NCBI GenBank assembly: GCA_965153455.1 | Contig: OZ234500.1 | Coordinates: forward strand, 8,060,001 to 8,124,000 | Source of the DNA: Sphagnum compactum | Taxonomy: Eukaryota; Bryophyta; Sphagnopsida; Sphagnales | DNA length: 64,000 nt | Reading direction: 5' to 3' | In this document: in pieces, positions 59,323 to 64,000 of the stretch | Numbering within the stretch: the stretch's first letter is position 1 | How the letters are laid out: each line of letters begins with the position of its first letter | Position numbers and translations under genes: made by a program | Notes under the pieces: model-generated | Seen by the model: only the letters and a program-made list of their open reading frames with translations | What the model was told of the DNA's origin: nothing | Database searches by the model: none

Positions 59323-59932
59323 GATCAACAAAGAAGATTTTCAGAAACGAGATCAATGCAACAGAATAGATCGAGAAAATTTACAAAAGATTATGCTAAT
59401 GATAATAGTGAAGAGAATCGGAATCGAGAGTGATGTATTCTAGAGCAATCTCTCGGGTCTTATGTAGTGATAACAAGCACAGCAGGTTCGGGCAACAACA
59501 GCTATGGAAGAAAAGGCTCGTCTGCATCCAAAGCTACATACAGTCATACTCATGTACCTTACGCTACAGACGCTGCAAGAACAACAGGAGCAACACGCCA
59601 AGGGCGGAGCGTCCGACAGGTGTTTGTTGACAGTCACATTCAGGGCGCATTCCCTGAATCCTATCTCCACTTAATTATCATAATAATCTGCCACTTACGC
59701 GACACCCGGCACTGAATTCGGTCCCATGTGTTGATGCCACTCGCAAGGTACTCTTTCCCCATCACCCCGTGTCGTCGAGCTTGCGAGAGCTGGACTTGAC
59801 ATGTGTTTTTCAGATGGGTTGTCAGCATGACCCCACATGCTGATGATCTGCAACCCTAATTTTGAATCTACGTCTATGGTCATCGATCTGATGACTCAAC
59901 CGCGGGAGTTTCTCGCGACTGAATCGATGGTG

Positions 59933-59938
59933 CACGTG
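59933..59938. promoter_or_regulatory. G-box / ABRE core upstream of the dehydrin-like gene
   Basis: CACGTG inside GCACGTGGC (59932-59940). ACGTGGC is the classic ABA-response element core bound by bZIP factors of the ABF/AREB type. It is about 610 bp upstream of the minus-strand start codon. Only sequence match and position support it. Confidence 0.45.
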
Positions 59939-59940
59939 GC

Positions 59941-61179
59941 ATGATAGCACTTAGCTATTGTTTTGTTTATTCTGTGTGTGGTCGTAGGGATTCTTGGAGC
60001 TGGAGATGGATCAAGGGAGGAAAAGATAAGCGCCAATTTTCTAACTTAGCATTTTTTGTAATTGTTTCTATGAAAAGCCAATATGTTGTGTTTTACTATA
60101 GATTTGCTTGTTACGAGATTTCTAAAATGAATGCCTAAAAGTCAGATCTTATTGATCTTGTAAATAACCTAATCTTTCTACTACGTAAAAATTGCAAAGC
60201 AAATATGCCTACTGTTGTTTAGGAACATCTATAAAACTGATGACATGCTCGGGGGGTCATGATAGGACAGGTTTGTGTGTGGCAATCAAAACCTAGGATT
60301 ATGTTCACTTCATTCTGGTGGCATCGTTGTTCTAAAAGGAGTTAAGGATTGAATACTTAATTTTCTAGGAGCTTTAGGCATGGCTTGGGCTGTTGGGAAT
60401 TTCAAGGTTTTATGGTTGGATTTTTTCTTCAGATATCATGTAGTTTAAACTTTGTGTTTGTCCACATCCTCATTGTTCTAGTTCAATCTAATCGGCAAGT
60501 AGTTTGTTTGGGGAATCATTGAGGGTGCACATTAATAGGCATTTGGTGTTAGAAAGATTGCCATGGTAAAAGACCATGATAGTCACATTGACAAAAAATC
60601 CAGAATGATCTGATCTATTTGATGTTCTTAAATTTAAATAGGTCTTGGCATTCTTAATTGGGTCATGGTTGCATAGTATGATTGTTCAATATTGAGTTTT
60701 TTCAACATGTTCTTGTGACAAATGTTTATATTTTCTTTAGACCTTATAATAAGAGGAATTGTTATGCCCTTCTTTTTGGGGTTACACAATAACTATTTCA
60801 TATGCGAATTGTGTTACCTTCCAATTGAAAGAAAAAATAATCAAGTTTTCTTAGCTGAATTACAAATAATCAATATGAATTTTCAGTTGTGATTGGTGTT
60901 TGTACATTCACATAACACATGTGCTCAAGCTTGCAAAACATTAGTATCATTTTAGATTATTAAAAACTTGCTTTGTAAGTTTAGAAAATTTAAAATTGTT
61001 TCTCAAAGCCTTTTAAAAACTTGACAAAGACCCAACTTTGTAGAACATTGTTGAAGACTCGACATGTGTTTTTAAAAGGATCTTCCAAAAACCTTGATAA
61101 AAAGACCTTTTTATACCCAACTTGCAACTAAAATTTTTATCCTATATGTTTTGGCTTTCATTCTCATCTTGAAAAGTAT
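59941..61179. other. Intergenic; no gene recognised
   Basis: No supported coding region on either strand and no recognisable transposon domain. Confidence 0.5.
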
Positions 61180-62520
61180 ACAATTAAATAGGTAAGTGAC
61201 AACTAACTAATTAATTAATTAGCTAACTAATTAACTAATAAAATTACTAATTATTTAATGAATAAAATATAGAAAAATAAATTAATAAGCTTTTATTAAT
61301 TAATTAACAACAAAACTAGAAACTAACTATTTATTTATAGTAATAATCATCAATATATTCTGATTACTTAATTAATTATATTATTAAATATAACTAAATG
61401 TTGCTTAATTTATTAGCTGGATAAACATTGTTAATATTTAATTCTAATTATATATTAACTATAATGATATATCAACCAATTTCATTAGTTAGTAATTGGT
61501 TAATATTGAAATAATTAGCTAATTATTAATAACTAATTAATAATTATTTCATAACCAAATAAATTAATATAATAACTGAAATATTCAGTAATTAATATTC
61601 AATAATCAATGATTATAAAAATTGAGTACTAGTTTTAATCTAATATATAATTAAAACCTAGCCTAGGTTAATTATTTAATTATAATTATTCCCACGATTA
61701 TTTTCATTTTTATAGTTCATAATAAATATAAATGTAAATATTTAATAGTAACAAAAACATATTCAATTATTATTGTAGCTAGTTGGTAGCCAAGGTTTAT
61801 TAATTTATTTTTTATTATTCATATTTTTACTTCACTCATTATAGCTATTTATGAATTATTAAAATAAATATTTTATATTTTTAACAAGTGTAGTTTTCCT
61901 TCGAAAATAATTTCTGCATTTCTATATTAATTTATTAGATTTCCATTCTAACTACTACAATACTTATTATAAAATAATAAAACTGAAAATAAAAATCATA
62001 TATCAGTAATTTATTATAATAATTGAATAATTAATTAATAATATATAATTATTATAAATTTGAAATATAAAAACTTAAAACCATACATTATTATTATTAT
62101 TATAAGTAATCAATTATGAAATAATACTATATTATAATAATTACCATTTGCAGCTAGCCTAGGTTAGCTATTTTTATTATATATTATTATGTCATTTGTT
62201 AGATCTATTATGATTTATTATTTAAATAAAAATAAAACTTTTAATAAATACATTAGTAATTTGAAAAGAATTTAGTAATAATATAATACTATATTGGACT
62301 TTTAATAATTATTTCAGTAATTAGATAATTATTTTCTTATCATTCTAATATCATCATCATCATCATTATGAGCATTATGTAATAAAATATTACTATTTAA
62401 ATAAAATTAATGAAAGATAATATTGAAATCTAGTTTTTAATTACATTTAATTAATATAAACATATAATATCATATTGATATAAATAATAATGAATGTCAT
62501 TTGTAATAATTTTAAGAAGT
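61180..62520. repeat. Extremely AT-rich low-complexity block
   Basis: For ~1.3 kb the sequence is almost only A and T, built of TAATTAATTAG, ATTATTTAAT and AATAATTATTAT-like words, with few G or C bases. There is no strict period. It contains many TTAATTAA and AATAAAT words typical of matrix-attachment regions. No reading frame is present. Confidence 0.75.
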
Positions 62521-64000
62521 ATAATAAGATGGTTTGGATAAACTTGTAATATGGGCACAATGTATTTAGTAAATATTTTGTATAAAATTTTAATATACTC
62601 AAAATATACACTAATTAGTGTAACCTTAATATTGAGGCCATTTATGCTAATAATATTACTTGACTACACATGTAAAATGGTTGTTCACATACATTCAAAA
62701 TATACATCTATAAATCTTAATACACCCAATTATATTCCTTAGAATTCATAAAATATATCTTTGTATATTCATAAGATTGCAACTAAATTGGTCACATTTG
62801 CAACTAATGGAACATAAATTGTTCTTCTTGGATGAAAACCAAATTAAATGTTGTTCACATAGAAGGATGAACACCAAAATAGTCACAAACTAGTTGTAGT
62901 GTAATCGCAAATATGACCAACAGAAGAAATAGTTGCAAAAACGTCCAAATGTAGTTGCAAGTAACTAATAGTCGCATGTAGTCGCAAATAAAGTGGTTAC
63001 ATTTTGGTCAATTTCTGCTAGTGTATTATCAAAAAAAAAAATACCGACCCCAAATTGGTATTTACGTAATCTTATGAAGTTGAACTTACTATCACATTTT
63101 AATCAACTCATAATAATCATAGTTATAATTAAAGTTTTGTGATCTAAAATAGGTCCTAACTTTAAAATGTAGTGTGTTGATTTTATTTTTGAATGTCAAC
63201 ATGTGAAAGTTATCCCTAACAATTATTTGCCACATTTATAGTTCACGGTTACCATTAACAACCATATGTCATTGATAAATTATTGTCCATAGATCTACTA
63301 TTGACATCAATTTAATATTAACCTTGTGTAAAACCAACAAGATGCCCACACATAAAATGCAATGTTAATTCGAATAACTTGATTCACGTTTTTGTGTGTG
63401 TTTTTGTCTTTACATGCTTTTAATTATTCTTTTTTGTCTTACCAATTTCTTTAATGTGAAAATCTATTTTAAAATATGGGTTTTTGATTCATTTGTAAAA
63501 TTTGATTTTACTATTGTTGTTTTAGTGTGTCTTTTAAATACATTGTAAACATTTCAAAATGCAACTTATCCTCTTCTTATGTCAGCAACCATTAAAGAAA
63601 ACCATACCTTAAATCCCATATTCATAATTGATGAGAAACTTTTATGTATGATTAAATATGTATATGAAATCATGTGATCAACTTATAAATTGCATGGATG
63701 TTCTTTAAAGTTAAGTCAATACAATTGACACTACATTGCTCCTTGATTATAAGCATAACCTTCAACAAAAAAAATTATTTTGTTAAAAAATAATGTAATG
63801 CATACAATCAATTGTTCAATTTATAAGCTTTAAATTTGTGTCTACATTTTCTATAGTTAAAATGGTAAGAACATTAGAAAATAATGTGTGAAATTAACAC
63901 AAGGAAATAACATCAAAGGGGGAGGGTGAGGGAGATGACATGCCCAGTTATTTGGTTAGTTATAATGTAGATAGTTTACCATGCAATTCCTTTACAAATT
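62521..64000. other. Intergenic; possible CACTA-type end, no gene recognised
   Basis: 62760-63023 carries subterminal-like motifs (TTGCAACTA, GTAGTCGCAAATA, AGTTGCAAGTAACTA) and ends, read on minus from 63023, with CACTAGCAGAAATTGACC, similar to plant CACTA termini. The remainder to 64000 is AT-rich with nothing recognisable. Confidence 0.45.

Noticed and set aside
58651-59433. Plus-strand Ser/Thr-rich and Gln-rich frames opposite the dehydrin-like gene
   Set aside because: Shadows of the 33-bp Gly/Tyr coding repeat; the minus frame has K-like segments and sensible ends.
59605-59614. CCGAC (DRE/CRT-like core) upstream of the dehydrin-like gene
   Set aside because: The flanking base gives TCCGAC rather than (A/G)CCGAC, so it is not a convincing DREB site.
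1-64000. CRISPR arrays, bacterial operons, complete tRNA or rRNA genes
   Set aside because: None found; the short regular arrays seen are degenerate tandem repeats without spacers, and the gene structures are eukaryotic.

Overview
The window looks like nuclear DNA of a land plant with a large, repeat-rich genome. The evidence is a plant-specific AP2/ERF transcription factor, a spliced plant MARCH-type (RING-CH) gene, a glycine-rich dehydrin-like gene, and many decayed plant-type transposons (Ty3/gypsy, Ty1/copia, hAT-like, a Helitron, CACTA-like ends). Only three convincing host genes occur in 64 kb. A fern or gymnosperm would fit, and I lean towards a fern, but the sequence alone does not settle this.

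Layout. 1-14.9 kb is intergenic: several tandem-repeat arrays (72 bp, ~315 bp, 60 bp, 11 bp and 21 bp periods) and two minus-strand hAT-like transposase remnants (4.7-5.9 kb and 11.4-13.9 kb). 15.1-23.0 kb holds a broken plus-strand Ty3/gypsy element with the order gag, protease, DNMT3-like cytosine-5 methyltransferase, reverse transcriptase, RNase H, integrase, PHD finger. 23-28 kb is repeat DNA ending in a ~300 bp tandem duplication just upstream of the ERF gene. 28.36-30.68 kb is the ERF gene (772 aa, no intron seen), followed by an out-of-frame coding-like tail. 32-33.5 kb has short exon-like minus-strand stretches and a copia integrase relic. 34-45 kb has no gene, but a ~200 bp satellite, a hAT remnant and a 63 bp minisatellite. 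45.22-45.89 kb is a short non-autonomous Helitron. 47.08-49.45 kb (minus) is the RING-CH gene, reconstructed here from six coding exons, with a 5' UTR exon near 50 kb. 51.3-58.6 kb is repeat-derived. 58.67-59.32 kb (minus) is the dehydrin-like gene, with a G-box/ABRE ~610 bp upstream. 61.2-62.5 kb is extremely AT-rich.

The three host genes are not adjacent parts of one pathway, although ERF factors and dehydrins both commonly belong to stress responses. The most notable item is the retroelement: one polyprotein combined a DNA-methylation writer with a PHD-type chromatin reader. This copy is clearly dead, with multiple stops and frameshifts and a YIDD to YIND change in the reverse transcriptase, so its importance lies in what intact relatives may do.
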